A stretch of 64,000 nucleotides of DNA from Chitinophaga sp. LS1 (GCF_034274695.1 NZ_CP128362.1:6760501-6824500); one strand, 5' to 3'; numbered from the stretch's first letter, positions 45,874 through 54,456 are shown. The notes: generated from the sequence alone by a model not told the origin. Program-made: numbers and translations.

Positions 45874-46070
45874 ATAAATCAATTACACCAAAAGCTCACT
45901 CACAAGCCACGAAAAATGAATTGAAATCATATCAAACAACCCTGATTAATTCAACATAATTAACTTAAGATCAAACATTTGCATACCATTCCGAGAATCA
46001 CAAATATGACTCACATTTTAAGTCACGAATAAATCGATATCCATTCACCTAAACTACCCCTCCCAAAATA

Positions 46071-46108
46071 CAGGAGGCACGTAAAACCTGCGTTCTAGGT
46101 GCCTCCTG
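46071..46108. terminator. Strong hairpin of uncertain role
   Basis: CAGGAGGCAC (46071-46080) pairs perfectly with GTGCCTCCTG (46099-46108); the 18-base loop is gtaaaacctgcgttctag. There is no clear T-run after either arm, so it may be a terminator remnant, a regulator site or part of a mobile element. Confidence 0.4.
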
Positions 46109-46400
46109 ATATCCTTTGATATTAAATATGTCGGAAAGGATGGACAATTGTCGAACTTGCTTATTGAAGGATTATTAAAAATCAAACAATAACACTAATT
46201 AATAAAATTATATTTAAGTTTTAAGACTACACTTAAAAGCTAACAATTGTAAAATCTAACCGTTTGGGCCCCCTAAAAACGAGTGAAAAAACTTTACCTG
46301 AAAGGCAAACTGCCCTAAATCATCGTATATAATTCTGTAAATTAGGTTATTGTGCCTCATTTTACCTTCTTACTGATTAATTATATTAAAGTTATGTCGA

Positions 46401-48305
46401 ATGAAAAGTGGAGCGGATAGAATCTCATCGATTGAAAAAATTTTGAAAATCGATATTTATAAAAAGAAAGAATTCCAAGATATTTTAGATCTGGTCGCCA
46501 GTTTGTGTGGAAAGCCTGTAGCTCTAATTGCTTTACTGGACGATGATTTTAATTGGTTAAAAGTTAAGCCTGGAGAAGATGTGGAAGTAATACCCCAGGA
46601 GACCTCTTTCAACAATTATGTAATTGATGAAGAGAATTTGTTAATAGTGCCGGATACTACAGCAGACGATCGCTTTAAGACCAATCCCCTGGTAAGCTCA
46701 GAACCCTATATTAGATTTTATGCAGGTGTACCAATTGTTATTGAAAATGGCATTAGACTAGGTACCTTATGCATTTATGACACTAAGCCCAACTGGATAG
46801 ATGAAAAGCAGCAAGAAACACTTAAATTATTCGCGCGCCAGGTTTCCTGCCTACTGGAGTTAGAGTTGGGGCATAAAGAACTTCAATATCAGATAGCGGA
46901 AAAAGATGCAAAAAACAATGCACTGATGAAAGTAGCACAGCTGCAATCACATCAAATCAGGCAACCACTTACAACAATTATGAGTTTGATTAGCCTGTTT
47001 AAAGATGAATATCCTGATGTTGATCGTGAGTGGTTAACAATGTTTGAGCAGGCGACCAATGAATTTGACGTGAAAATCAAGGAAATTGTGGCTGAATCCA
47101 TTGCTGTCAAGGACCTAAGAGCAATCCGTTTTAATAAAATGGTAGAAGAGATCGATGATTACGCAATACTATTGCTGGACAAAAATGGCAAGGTGGAAAA
47201 CTGGAACAAAGGTGCTGAAAAGATAAAAGGATATACTGCTGAGGAGATCATTGGCAAGCATTTCAGTGTTTTTTATTCTGAATACGACCAAAATAATCTC
47301 CGCCCACAAAGATTATTAAGCCACGCCGAAAAAAAAGGAGTAGCCAAAGATGAGGGATGGCGTATAAGAAAAGATGGATCGAGATTTTGGGGAAGTATAA
47401 TTATGACAGCCATACACGACGATTACGGAGAAGTAATAGGTTTCACTAAAGTAACACGCGATCTTACTGATATCACTGATACCAGAGATGCTCTTTGTGC
47501 ATCAGAAGAACTATATAAATACTTACTACTGCAAACCCAAAATTCTGTTTCCATTGGTGGCTGGGAGCTAAATATTGAGACTAACATCCTGCACTGGACA
47601 GCTATCACAAAGAGTATCCATGGAGTTGATTCAAAATATGTTCCTGAATTGGAAAACGCAATCAATTTTTACAAACAGGGTTATAGCAGAGATAGTATTA
47701 AAAGAGTTATAGAGTTGACAATTGCAGAAGGTATTCCCTGGGACTTAGAGCTACAGATCATAACAGAACAGGGAAATGAAAAATGGGTCAGGGCCACAGG
47801 TAGCTCTAACTATAAAGATGGTATATGTACTAAAATATACGGCACTTTCCAGGACATTGATGAAAGCAAACGTGAAAAGATAGAAACGTCAAAATCGCAA
47901 AAGCTATTCGAAGATATTTTGAACACACCCATAGGTATAGGAGTCTTCGCTACAGACATAAATGGAATCGTTATAGTCTTTAATAAAGAAGCCGAAAGAA
48001 TGCTTGGTTATACAGCAGATGAAGTAATAGGCAAACACTCTCCTGGACTGTTTTTATCTTGCCCGGATAAAACAAAACGAGGAAAAAGGACCGGGATTAA
48101 GTCATTGCCTAAAATACAGGAAATGGTGTGCACCGAACTACGGAATTGGACTTATGTAAGAAAGGATAGCAGCGAAATACAAATACAATCAATTTTTACA
48201 CCCCTGAGAGACGCTGACAACAATATTTATGGATACATTGGCATTGCTGTAACCCCCACTAGTGCAGTTAGCAGGATATTAGCCATTCGAACGCATAAAG
48301 CGTGA
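46401..48305 (+). CDS. GAF and multi-PAS sensor protein without an ATPase domain
   Basis: Soluble sensor of 634 residues. A GAF domain covers about 12-155 (FNNYVIDEENLLIVPDTTAD; YAGVPIVIENGIRLGTLCIY). A short two-helix segment with His184 in QLQSHQIRQPLTTIMSL looks like a histidine-kinase dimerisation helix. Three PAS domains follow (about 245-355 with GYTAEEIIGKHFSVFYSEYD; 375-490; 505-610 with GYTADEVIGKHSPGLF). No HATPase domain is present and the last 20 residues leave the PAS pattern, so the gene may have lost its end, or it may be a non-catalytic signalling partner. It stands between the HTCS and GH43 genes. Confidence 0.8.
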   Translation: MKSGADRISSIEKILKIDIYKKKEFQDILDLVASLCGKPVALIALLDDDFNWLKVKPGEDVEVIPQETSFNNYVIDEENLLIVPDTTADDRFKTNPLVSSEPYIRFYAGVPIVIENGIRLGTLCIYDTKPNWIDEKQQETLKLFARQVSCLLELELGHKELQYQIAEKDAKNNALMKVAQLQSHQIRQPLTTIMSLISLFKDEYPDVDREWLTMFEQATNEFDVKIKEIVAESIAVKDLRAIRFNKMVEEIDDYAILLLDKNGKVENWNKGAEKIKGYTAEEIIGKHFSVFYSEYDQNNLRPQRLLSHAEKKGVAKDEGWRIRKDGSRFWGSIIMTAIHDDYGEVIGFTKVTRDLTDITDTRDALCASEELYKYLLLQTQNSVSIGGWELNIETNILHWTAITKSIHGVDSKYVPELENAINFYKQGYSRDSIKRVIELTIAEGIPWDLELQIITEQGNEKWVRATGSSNYKDGICTKIYGTFQDIDESKREKIETSKSQKLFEDILNTPIGIGVFATDINGIVIVFNKEAERMLGYTADEVIGKHSPGLFLSCPDKTKRGKRTGIKSLPKIQEMVCTELRNWTYVRKDSSEIQIQSIFTPLRDADNNIYGYIGIAVTPTSAVSRILAIRTHKA

Positions 48306-48457
48306 ATTGAAAAGTAAAGTGCCCCAAAGTACACAGGATTCTGCATAAGTATTTTTTACATCTTTTGTTGCGTTAAATATTTCAATAGCCCCTGCTAAAA
48401 AACAGATAGGTGCTAATAATGCTGCAAAAGAAGTTGCCAGTCAGGGCTGGAGAGACT

Positions 48458-50059
48458 TTATTCTTTTACCATGATCTCGTCTGAGATACGGAAATAGTCA
48501 AAATCGGCATATCCTCCAGGTTCTTTGGTCGCGTAGTTGAACAAACCAAATCTATATCCCATGAAGTGCGGTAGCGTATACTTCATTTGCAATGGTGTGC
48601 CGATAGAATTCCACGATTTACCGTCAAGACTATAATAGAACCTGGCAATATCTTTTCTGTCGGTAAAATTGCAATCTGCTTTCAGGTAAATAGTACTTTT
48701 ATTCAACGCTATATGGGCAACTTCTTCAGTATTATCACCTGTGGCATTTACCATGACCAATGTTCTCTTTGTTCCATTAATTTTTACGCCTAACAGTCCG
48801 AAATCCTTTTGCAAAAGGCAAAGACCGGCAAAATCACCGTCTTTCATACTGGATACATCAACCGATGTACAGGCAGAAGATGTAGGCCCAAAAGTCCGCT
48901 GCGTCAAGGTGTTCCTTGCCTGCAGGAAATCCCTGTTCACTACGCCGGTGGTCAGGCGTAAAAACCCTTTCCTTCCTTTCAGTGACCATAATTCGTTATC
49001 TGGTTGATGGTTCCATTGCCAAGCCAAAGGAAAGGACGCATCTTGTAAACCACGGTTAAATTCATCGGATGCCACAATGCCCGGAGAGAGCGATTGATTG
49101 GCGGTGAGATTCAGAGCCATGGGTACTTTTCCATCATCACCCAGTACAGGCCAGCCGTTTTCCCACTTTACGGGAACTAAGTAAGGTATGCGTCCTACAG
49201 CGCCGTTGTCCCTAAACAAGTAGGCGAACCATCTGCCATCAGGCATATCTATAAGACCGCCTTGCGCTACCCCTTTATCCTGAAGGGCTGTTTTCCCTTC
49301 CCAGGGACCTGTTATTTTATCTGCCCTGTGTATCACTACGGATCGCTGTCCGCCAGCAGGCCAGGTAATGTTGAAAAGATAGTACCTGCCCTTTATTTTG
49401 AATAATTGTGAACCCTCAGCCGGCAAGCCCTCCCGGCTACCTGAAGGCGAGGTGGGAAGGCTGGCGTTTTCAATGATCACCTGTTCGCTGCCTGATGCAA
49501 TACCTGTGAGTTCACTGTTTAATTCTACCAGTCTTATTTTACCACTACCATACACCAGGTATGCTTTGCCATCGTCATCGAAAAAAAGCGAGTGGTCGTG
49601 CATCATCGGTTTAAATGCAACACCTTCCCATGCACCCTTTTCTATGTCTTTTGTGGAATAGATATAAGTTTTGCCTGTGGTTTGGGAAAAGGTGGTGACG
49701 TAATATTTGCCATTATGATAACGCAGGCTACTGGCCCAGGAACCCCTGCCGTACGTATTCTTGCCGTTCCTGAGATTCAGTTCATCCATATTGCCTAACG
49801 TGTCGTAAGCATAGCCAATCAATTTCCAGTTTACCAAATCAGTCGATTTCATGATGGGCAGGCCGGGGCTCATGTGCATAGTTGTACTGCTCATATAATA
49901 GTTATTGCCTACTCTAATTATAGACAGATCCGGTACGTCGGCATAGATGATAGGATTATGTGCTTTTTGTTGCTGTGCTTTTATTGGCAGGAAACTAAAA
50001 ATATGTAAAATTCCAATAGCGAGTGTTAACCGGTCAAGGCGATTTAATTGGGTTTTCAT
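48458..50059 (-). CDS. GH43 (subfamily 12-like) beta-xylosidase/arabinofuranosidase
   Basis: Secreted enzyme of 533 residues with a signal peptide ending near PIKAQ (about 29). The five-bladed propeller has the subfamily pattern YADVPDLSIIRVGNNYYMSS (base Asp44), MMHDHSLFFDDDGKAYLVYG (Asp155), and GLPAEGSQLFKIKGRYYLFN with acid Glu215; the C-terminal beta-sandwich (YFRISDEIMVKE end) is typical of GH43_12. It would release xylose or arabinose from the oligosaccharides made by the GH10 and GH30 enzymes. It is separated from the main xylan genes by the GAF/PAS sensor gene but on the same strand. Confidence 0.9.
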   Translation of the reverse strand: MKTQLNRLDRLTLAIGILHIFSFLPIKAQQQKAHNPIIYADVPDLSIIRVGNNYYMSSTTMHMSPGLPIMKSTDLVNWKLIGYAYDTLGNMDELNLRNGKNTYGRGSWASSLRYHNGKYYVTTFSQTTGKTYIYSTKDIEKGAWEGVAFKPMMHDHSLFFDDDGKAYLVYGSGKIRLVELNSELTGIASGSEQVIIENASLPTSPSGSREGLPAEGSQLFKIKGRYYLFNITWPAGGQRSVVIHRADKITGPWEGKTALQDKGVAQGGLIDMPDGRWFAYLFRDNGAVGRIPYLVPVKWENGWPVLGDDGKVPMALNLTANQSLSPGIVASDEFNRGLQDASFPLAWQWNHQPDNELWSLKGRKGFLRLTTGVVNRDFLQARNTLTQRTFGPTSSACTSVDVSSMKDGDFAGLCLLQKDFGLLGVKINGTKRTLVMVNATGDNTEEVAHIALNKSTIYLKADCNFTDRKDIARFYYSLDGKSWNSIGTPLQMKYTLPHFMGYRFGLFNYATKEPGGYADFDYFRISDEIMVKE

Positions 50060-50391
50060 AACAATTTTTTATTTTGTAACATGTAATGTCAAATGGTATT
50101 CAGGTGAATGTTTTTGTAATATAAATATTATCAATGAATGAACAGGGATAATCCATTTCCTGCTACATAAGAAGTCACCCAGAGTGCGTCCTAAAACTAG
50201 AATATCTCCGATATTATAAACATATTTACAAGTCATCAAGGCAGAACCAAACTTGAAAAAAATCCCTGCTTCTTACGAAAGCAGGGATTAAAAGGAAATA
50301 CACTTTTGAACCCATTATTTAATGCATTTTGCCTAGCCATTACACACTTATAATTTCAGCCTATCTTCTTTCATTTTCAGGCTTACGGAAA
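50060..50391. other. Intergenic region between GH43 and SDR genes
   Basis: About 330 AT-rich bases with the terminator of the SDR operon at 50254-50289 and presumably the promoter of the GH43 gene. No TAnnTTTG element was found in the minus orientation and no gene is seen. Confidence 0.55.
50254..50289 (-). terminator. Intrinsic terminator of the oxidoreductase operon
   Basis: A perfect 10-bp stem AATCCCTGCT (50261-50270) / AGCAGGGATT (50280-50289) with a 9-base loop; on the minus strand it is followed by a run of seven T. It lies about 100 bases after the stop codon at 50392 and would end the three-gene transcript. Confidence 0.9.
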
Positions 50392-51150
50392 TTAAAAGCC
50401 GTACATACCGCCAGAAACGGAAATCTGCTCACCGGTGATCCAGGCAGCCTCATCGGAGGCCAGAAAAACAGCAACTTTCGCGATATCTGCGGGCTGGCCC
50501 CTGCGGCCAAGCGGTGTTTTTTCAACAAACATCTTTTCATATTCGCTGCCAGCAGTGACGCCTGCGGCAGCGGCACCTTCCGTGTCAGTAGCGCCCGGTA
50601 AAATAGAATTGATCCGAACGTTTTTAACACCCAATTCTTTGGATAAAGCGATAGTGAAAGCATCAAGTGCTGCTTTAGTTGAAGAGTATAAAGATGCATT
50701 CGCCAACGGATATTTACTTGCACCGGAACTAATATTAATAATGTTTCCGCCCTTATTGCTGAAAAGTTTCAGCGCCGCCTGGATAGTCAATACCGGCCCT
50801 AAAACATTTACGTTAAAACTTTTGTGAAATGCCTCCACCGAAATCTGTTCGATAGGTGCGTATCCTTGAGCTACTGAGTTATTTACTAAAATGTCCAGTG
50901 TGCCGAAAGTCTTTTGGGTATTTTCAAACAACCTGTTTACATCAGTTTCATTCGATACATCGGCCTGTACAGAGATGGCTGTACCTCCATTATCCGTAAT
51001 CTCCTTAACTACTTTGTCCGCGCTTTCTTTACTGGTGGCATAATTAACTACTACTTTTGCGCCTGCTGCGGCAAAATGTTTGGCAATCGCAGCGCCTATT
51101 CCTTTTGATGCGCCGGTCACTACCGCTACTTTGTTTTCTAATTTTTTCAT
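50392..51150 (-). CDS. SDR family oxidoreductase
   Basis: Short-chain dehydrogenase of 252 residues, similar to 3-oxoacyl-ACP reductases. Cofactor motif TGASKGIG at 12-19; catalytic Ser (about 141), Tyr155 and Lys159 in YSSTK. The usual NNAG motif reads NNSV (about 90-93), a modest oddity. The C-terminus (ITGEQISVSGGMYGF) is complete. Substrate unknown; the HxlR-regulated context suggests a role in handling reactive carbonyls or quinones. It is the last gene of an operon with the two genes upstream, 12 bases after the F420-reductase-like gene. Confidence 0.9.
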   Translation of the reverse strand: MKKLENKVAVVTGASKGIGAAIAKHFAAAGAKVVVNYATSKESADKVVKEITDNGGTAISVQADVSNETDVNRLFENTQKTFGTLDILVNNSVAQGYAPIEQISVEAFHKSFNVNVLGPVLTIQAALKLFSNKGGNIINISSGASKYPLANASLYSSTKAALDAFTIALSKELGVKNVRINSILPGATDTEGAAAAGVTAGSEYEKMFVEKTPLGRRGQPADIAKVAVFLASDEAAWITGEQISVSGGMYGF

Positions 51151-51162
51151 CGTTCCTTTTAT

Positions 51163-51792
51163 TTAAGATTTAAACTTGATCAGGTCCTGGAAGATCAACT
51201 GTCCCCAGGTATTTCCTTGCGCTTGCACCAGCAGTCCGCCATCGGTAAGTTTGCCCAATTTGACTGGCGCGAAACCAAGCCTTTCCGCAAGCGTTGCGAC
51301 CTCCGAAGTTGCGTCCTCATCGTCGCCAGCCAGGAACACGACCCTATTGCCGCCATGTACGGCCGGATCCTTTTCAAGGATACCAGCTCCCAAATGGTTA
51401 AAGCCTTTAATGAGTTTCCCGTTGGTGAAAGCCTGCGCTACAAATTTGGCCGAGGGTAGCCCTCCCAGCTTGTGGGGCGGCACACCGTAGGCATTAGTCA
51501 CATCGATGATCATCTTTCCATCCCAGTCGTGCATGGCCCTTGCAACGTCCGGGTGCGACTCGAAACGCACCGCCAAAAAGATAACGTCCGCCTTAACGGC
51601 ATCTCCAAGTGTTACGGGAATGATCTCTTTTCCGATCGCGGCGGCTTCGGCAGCAAAACGTTCCGGAGTACGTGTGGTAGCAACAGACACTTTGATGCCT
51701 TTACGAACAAATGCTTTGGCCAGGGCCTGGCCGATCTTGCCAAAGCCGATAATGGCGTAGCTTTTTGCTACATTGTTTTCTGGATTATTCAT
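51163..51792 (-). CDS. NADPH-dependent F420 reductase-like protein
   Basis: Protein of 209 residues with an N-terminal Rossmann fold (YAIIGFGKIGQALAKAF, followed by VATTRTPERF), VIFLAVRFESHPDVARAM and MIIDVTNAYGVPP, matching the NADP_oxidoreductase coenzyme F420-dependent family (COG2085). Members outside archaea are probably NADP-dependent dehydrogenases or reductases without F420. The catalytic role is unknown. It lies between two SDR genes, 13 bases after the upstream one, in the operon divergent from the HxlR gene. Confidence 0.85.
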   Translation of the reverse strand: MNNPENNVAKSYAIIGFGKIGQALAKAFVRKGIKVSVATTRTPERFAAEAAAIGKEIIPVTLGDAVKADVIFLAVRFESHPDVARAMHDWDGKMIIDVTNAYGVPPHKLGGLPSAKFVAQAFTNGKLIKGFNHLGAGILEKDPAVHGGNRVVFLAGDDEDATSEVATLAERLGFAPVKLGKLTDGGLLVQAQGNTWGQLIFQDLIKFKS

Positions 51793-51805
51793 TGAGAATT
51801 TTAAA

Positions 51806-52558
51806 TTATTTAGATAAATAGGTCATGCCGCCATCCACCAAGAGTTCGGCACCTAGCATAAACGAAGAATCATCAGAGGCTAAAAAAACGGCTGTTTTAC
51901 CGATATCAGATGGTTGTCCAATCCTGCCGATTGGCATTTGATCGGCAAAGTGTTTTTTTACCGCTTCCATTTGGTCTGCGGGAACAAACTTGTCAAATGC
52001 CGGGGTATCCGTGGTGCCCGGTGTGATTATATTTGCTCGAATCTTCCTATCCAAAAGGTCGCTGGAGAAACCTTTGGCCAAATATATCACTGCCGCTTTT
52101 GCGGCGCCATACAGTGTAAAATTCGCATAGGCCCGATGGGCCGCATTAGATCCGATTAAAATGATCGAACCACCATCATTCATGTAGGGCAGTGCTTTTT
52201 GGATTGTGAAGTAGACACTTTTCAGGTTTATATCAATAGCCTGGTCGAACGCTTCTTCATCAAAAGTCGCTACAGTTCCTACTGCTCCGGCACCCGCATT
52301 GGCAACGACGACATCTATCTTGCCGAATTTTTCAGCGGTTGTTGTAAACACTTTCTCTAGGTCAGCCAGTTTGGTCACATCGGCGTTAATAGCGATAAAA
52401 CCACTTCCCAGTTTTGCCGCTGCGTTGTCCAACGTTTCTTGATTTCTGCCGACAATAACTCCCATTGCACCTTCCTTCTTAAATTCCAACGCAATGCCCA
52501 AACCAATGCCGCTATTACCGCCTGTAATCACTGCTACCTTATTTTTTAATCTGCTCAT
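51806..52558 (-). CDS. SDR family oxidoreductase
   Basis: Short-chain dehydrogenase of 250 residues and first gene of the operon. Cofactor motif TGGNSGIG (12-19), then ANAG (86-89), catalytic Ser137, Tyr150 and Lys154 in LYGAAKAAV, and the C-terminal FMLGAELLVDGGMTYL. The GRNQ stretch after strand 2 suggests NADP preference. It is transcribed divergently from the HxlR regulator across a 104-bp region with operator-like repeats, so it is likely under its control. Exact substrate unknown. Confidence 0.9.
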   Translation of the reverse strand: MSRLKNKVAVITGGNSGIGLGIALEFKKEGAMGVIVGRNQETLDNAAAKLGSGFIAINADVTKLADLEKVFTTTAEKFGKIDVVVANAGAGAVGTVATFDEEAFDQAIDINLKSVYFTIQKALPYMNDGGSIILIGSNAAHRAYANFTLYGAAKAAVIYLAKGFSSDLLDRKIRANIITPGTTDTPAFDKFVPADQMEAVKKHFADQMPIGRIGQPSDIGKTAVFLASDDSSFMLGAELLVDGGMTYLSK

Positions 52559-52596
52559 TTTATTTATTCTTTAATTGTTTCACAAAGCTACCATTG

Positions 52597-52617
52597 ATAG
52601 TTTATATTTGTAACTAT
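52597..52617 (+). promoter_or_regulatory. Promoter -7 element inside an inverted repeat (probable HxlR operator)
   Basis: ATAGTT (52597-52602) and AACTAT (52612-52617) form a 6-bp inverted repeat with a 9-base spacer; within it TATATTTG (52603-52610) is a perfect TAnnTTTG -7 element reading toward the HxlR gene, 53 bases ahead of its ATG. A second inverted pair, GTTAC-tgtcag-GTAAC, lies at 52632-52647 and shares the GTAACTA word. The regulator probably binds here and controls both directions. Confidence 0.6.
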
Positions 52618-52662
52618 TAGAATTGAATCTGGTTACTGTCAGGTAACTACAAAATTTAAATC

Positions 52663-53025
52663 ATGAGAGACGAGAGATTTTGCGCTTCAAACTGCTCCTT
52701 TACAAGGGCAATTGGTACAATCGGGAATAAATGGAAACCGATCATCATCAATGTGATCGGTACCCGTACCGTGCGTTTTGGTCAGATGGATTCCATTATT
52801 CCGCATATTTCAAGAAAAGTACTGACCGAACAACTTAAGGAGCTGGAAGAAGATGGGCTGCTAATTAGAATAGCCTATAAGGAACTGCCGCCAAGGGTGG
52901 ATTACCGGTTGTCTGAAAAGGGGTTAGCCTTTTTACCTATCTTGGAAAGTATCAAGGAATGGAACTTCAAATATGAGGTTGCTTTAATACCCAAGGAAAA
53001 TGATAGAATAACTTATAACAAATAA
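52663..53025 (+). CDS. HxlR family transcriptional regulator
   Basis: Winged-helix regulator of 120 residues. The family pattern is complete: FTRAIGTIGNKWKPIIINVI, then RFGQMDSIIPHISRKVLTEQ, LKELEEDGLLIRIAY and PPRVDYRLSEKG. Two cysteines near the N-terminus (Cys7 and Cys11), the second at the conserved position ahead of the first helix, could make it redox- or electrophile-responsive as in known aldehyde- or quinone-sensing HxlR proteins; this is inference. It is divergent from the SDR operon. Confidence 0.92.
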   Translation: MRDERFCASNCSFTRAIGTIGNKWKPIIINVIGTRTVRFGQMDSIIPHISRKVLTEQLKELEEDGLLIRIAYKELPPRVDYRLSEKGLAFLPILESIKEWNFKYEVALIPKENDRITYNK

Positions 53026-53135
53026 TGTATAATCAAATTAGATGCGCTTGCAAAAGGCGAAGAGCGTTTAATGACAAGTCAGTTAGGAAGCGCAGAATAG
53101 CATTTACTTTGCGAAAACATTAGCCAATTTAACTG

Positions 53136-53530
53136 ATGATATTCTTTTATACCGCCCGAGCAAAATTCAATAATGAAAATGGTGCCGACATTCTTGCATG
53201 GAACAACTATATCGAATGGAGCAAGCTCACACAATTAACTGAACTCGTTTCGATTGACACCAGCATTAATGAAGTTTTAGTTGAGACTGATCGAACAAGT
53301 GAAGAAGACTGGAAAGAAATAGTCATTGATGGATACCATGAAACGGGGTTCTATAGAACATTAGACCATGTGCTGAAAAAAAAGATATTAAAAGATTTAA
53401 TCTCCTGACTGTTGTTATTGAGCCAGAAACCGATTGTTTGTTAACCCCAATAGACAGTTATGATTTTATTGGCTATGATCTCCTAGACCAAATATTATGA
53501 CACCAGCGCCTTAAGCAACTGCGGAGGATT
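53136..53530 (+). pseudogene. Frameshifted conserved hypothetical gene
   Basis: The first frame encodes FFYTARAKFNNENGADILAW, NYIEWSKLTQLTELVSID and ETGFYRTLDHVLKKK. At an A8 tract (53376-53383) the coding pattern moves to another frame, which reads FNLLTVVIEPETDCLLTPID and FIGYDLLDQ, and near 53488 it moves again to give KYYDTSALSNCGG. Read together these make one continuous protein of a conserved Bacteroidota type I know only as hypothetical. The 3' end then breaks off into the next gene. If the A8 shift were a sequencing error the second shift and the missing end would still disable it. Confidence 0.7.
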
Positions 53531-53531
53531 A

Positions 53532-53927
53532 TCACCGTGCAAGGAAGAAGATAACCTGCGTCATAGTCATAAAGGCATTTATTTCATCAAAATATAGTAT
53601 ATGCTTGTTATTATCCTTATTAGTTAAAATAAATTTATGCCGATAAGCTTCAAGACTTTCACGGCAATGCTCCACCTCTTCCAAATCCTCGAGGAAAATC
53701 TCATATCCTACTCCTTTTGAGGCGGACCTTATGCGTCTTTTTGTAATTAAGACCCAGTTGTCATCGTCTTCTTTGAAAATAATTAACCCCTTTTCATCTT
53801 CAGAAAGGCCTTTAAGTTGAGCTGAATAATTGTCTTCATTGTCCTCTGTAATTATTTTAACGAACTCACTTTCACCGCCATTTTTGTTGAATATCTTTAA
53901 TATTACATTCGGCTTTTTCTCCTTCAT
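53532..53927 (-). CDS. Hypothetical protein (131 aa)
   Basis: Soluble protein of 131 residues, rich in Asp, Glu and Lys in the first half (GGESEFVKIITEDNEDNY) and with beta-strand-like segments after (NWVLITKRRIRSASKGVGYE; KFILTNKDNNKHILYFDEIN). It might be a small PH-like or beta-rich fold but I do not recognise it. Start at ATG 53927. It has no operon partner in its orientation apart from the small gene at 54033-54215, 105 bases upstream. It lies within the region of broken genes. Confidence 0.6.
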   Translation of the reverse strand: MKEKKPNVILKIFNKNGGESEFVKIITEDNEDNYSAQLKGLSEDEKGLIIFKEDDDNWVLITKRRIRSASKGVGYEIFLEDLEEVEHCRESLEAYRHKFILTNKDNNKHILYFDEINAFMTMTQVIFFLAR

Positions 53928-54032
53928 CGTGATATAAATTTAGTACAATATCAAAGTCAGTTTCACTTCTCCAGGAATAATTAATATGTTGATTAATGGA
54001 GAAAGTACTTTTAAGAGCAACACTAATTTTGT

Positions 54033-54215
54033 TCAGCTCGCGTATTTTGCTTTTAACAGTTCAATTGGAAATGGATGTTCCTTCAATCTGCGCTTAGCCT
54101 GCTCTATCTTTTTTATTATAAAAGGGCTATTGCGCACTGCATCATCCGGAATGCTCGATTTACCAACTATTAACTTTCCCCTTTTTTCAAGAAATTGTGA
54201 AATTTTTGTAGACAT
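54033..54215 (-). CDS. Small hypothetical protein (60 aa)
   Basis: A 60-residue basic protein (MSTKISQFLEKRGKLIVGKS, then IKKIEQAKRRLKEHPFPIEL). It starts 22 bases after the end of a DUF6934-like remnant on the same strand, as if the two once formed a pair. No function is assigned; it looks coding but may be a survivor of a decayed locus. Confidence 0.5.
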   Translation of the reverse strand: MSTKISQFLEKRGKLIVGKSSIPDDAVRNSPFIIKKIEQAKRRLKEHPFPIELLKAKYAS

Positions 54216-54237
54216 AATTTCTTCCTTTTAATCAAAA

Positions 54238-54420
54238 TTAAACTTTTTTTCTGGTAACCCAAAATGCTCCATAGTTCTTGTCAGATTCAAACGGCTGCAA
54301 CTTTTCAATTTTGTATAAACGACCGTTTTTTTATTGTACCATTTGGCCCCGTACTCTCAAAGTCAAATCTGGCAGTCGTTTCATTTAATATATAAGGATA
54401 CTTTACTTGTCTTTTTTCAT
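54238..54420 (-). pseudogene. Collapsed DUF6934-like gene
   Basis: In the minus strand one frame gives YILNETTARFDFESTGPNGT, resembling the N-terminus of DUF6934 proteins, and a second frame, without the middle of the family, gives NGRLYKIEKLQPFESDKNYG and AFWVTRKKV before a stop, resembling the C-terminus. An internal deletion and a frameshift have joined them. The family assignment is from memory of its typical sequence. Confidence 0.45.
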
Positions 54421-54456
54421 GACTATACAAATGTAGGTCGTAATATAACTCAGATT

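Larger units (their letters stand above)
45506..46400. other. Gene-free region between HTCS and GAF/PAS sensor
   Basis: Almost 900 AT-rich bases. They hold the integrase remnant described separately (45588-45873), a strong hairpin at 46071-46108, and presumably the promoters of both divergent genes. No intact gene is seen. Confidence 0.7.

Noticed and set aside
50392..52558. The SDR genes as a fatty-acid synthesis cluster
   Set aside because: No acyl carrier protein, synthase or other Fab gene is nearby, and the HxlR divergent layout fits a stress-type oxidoreductase operon better.
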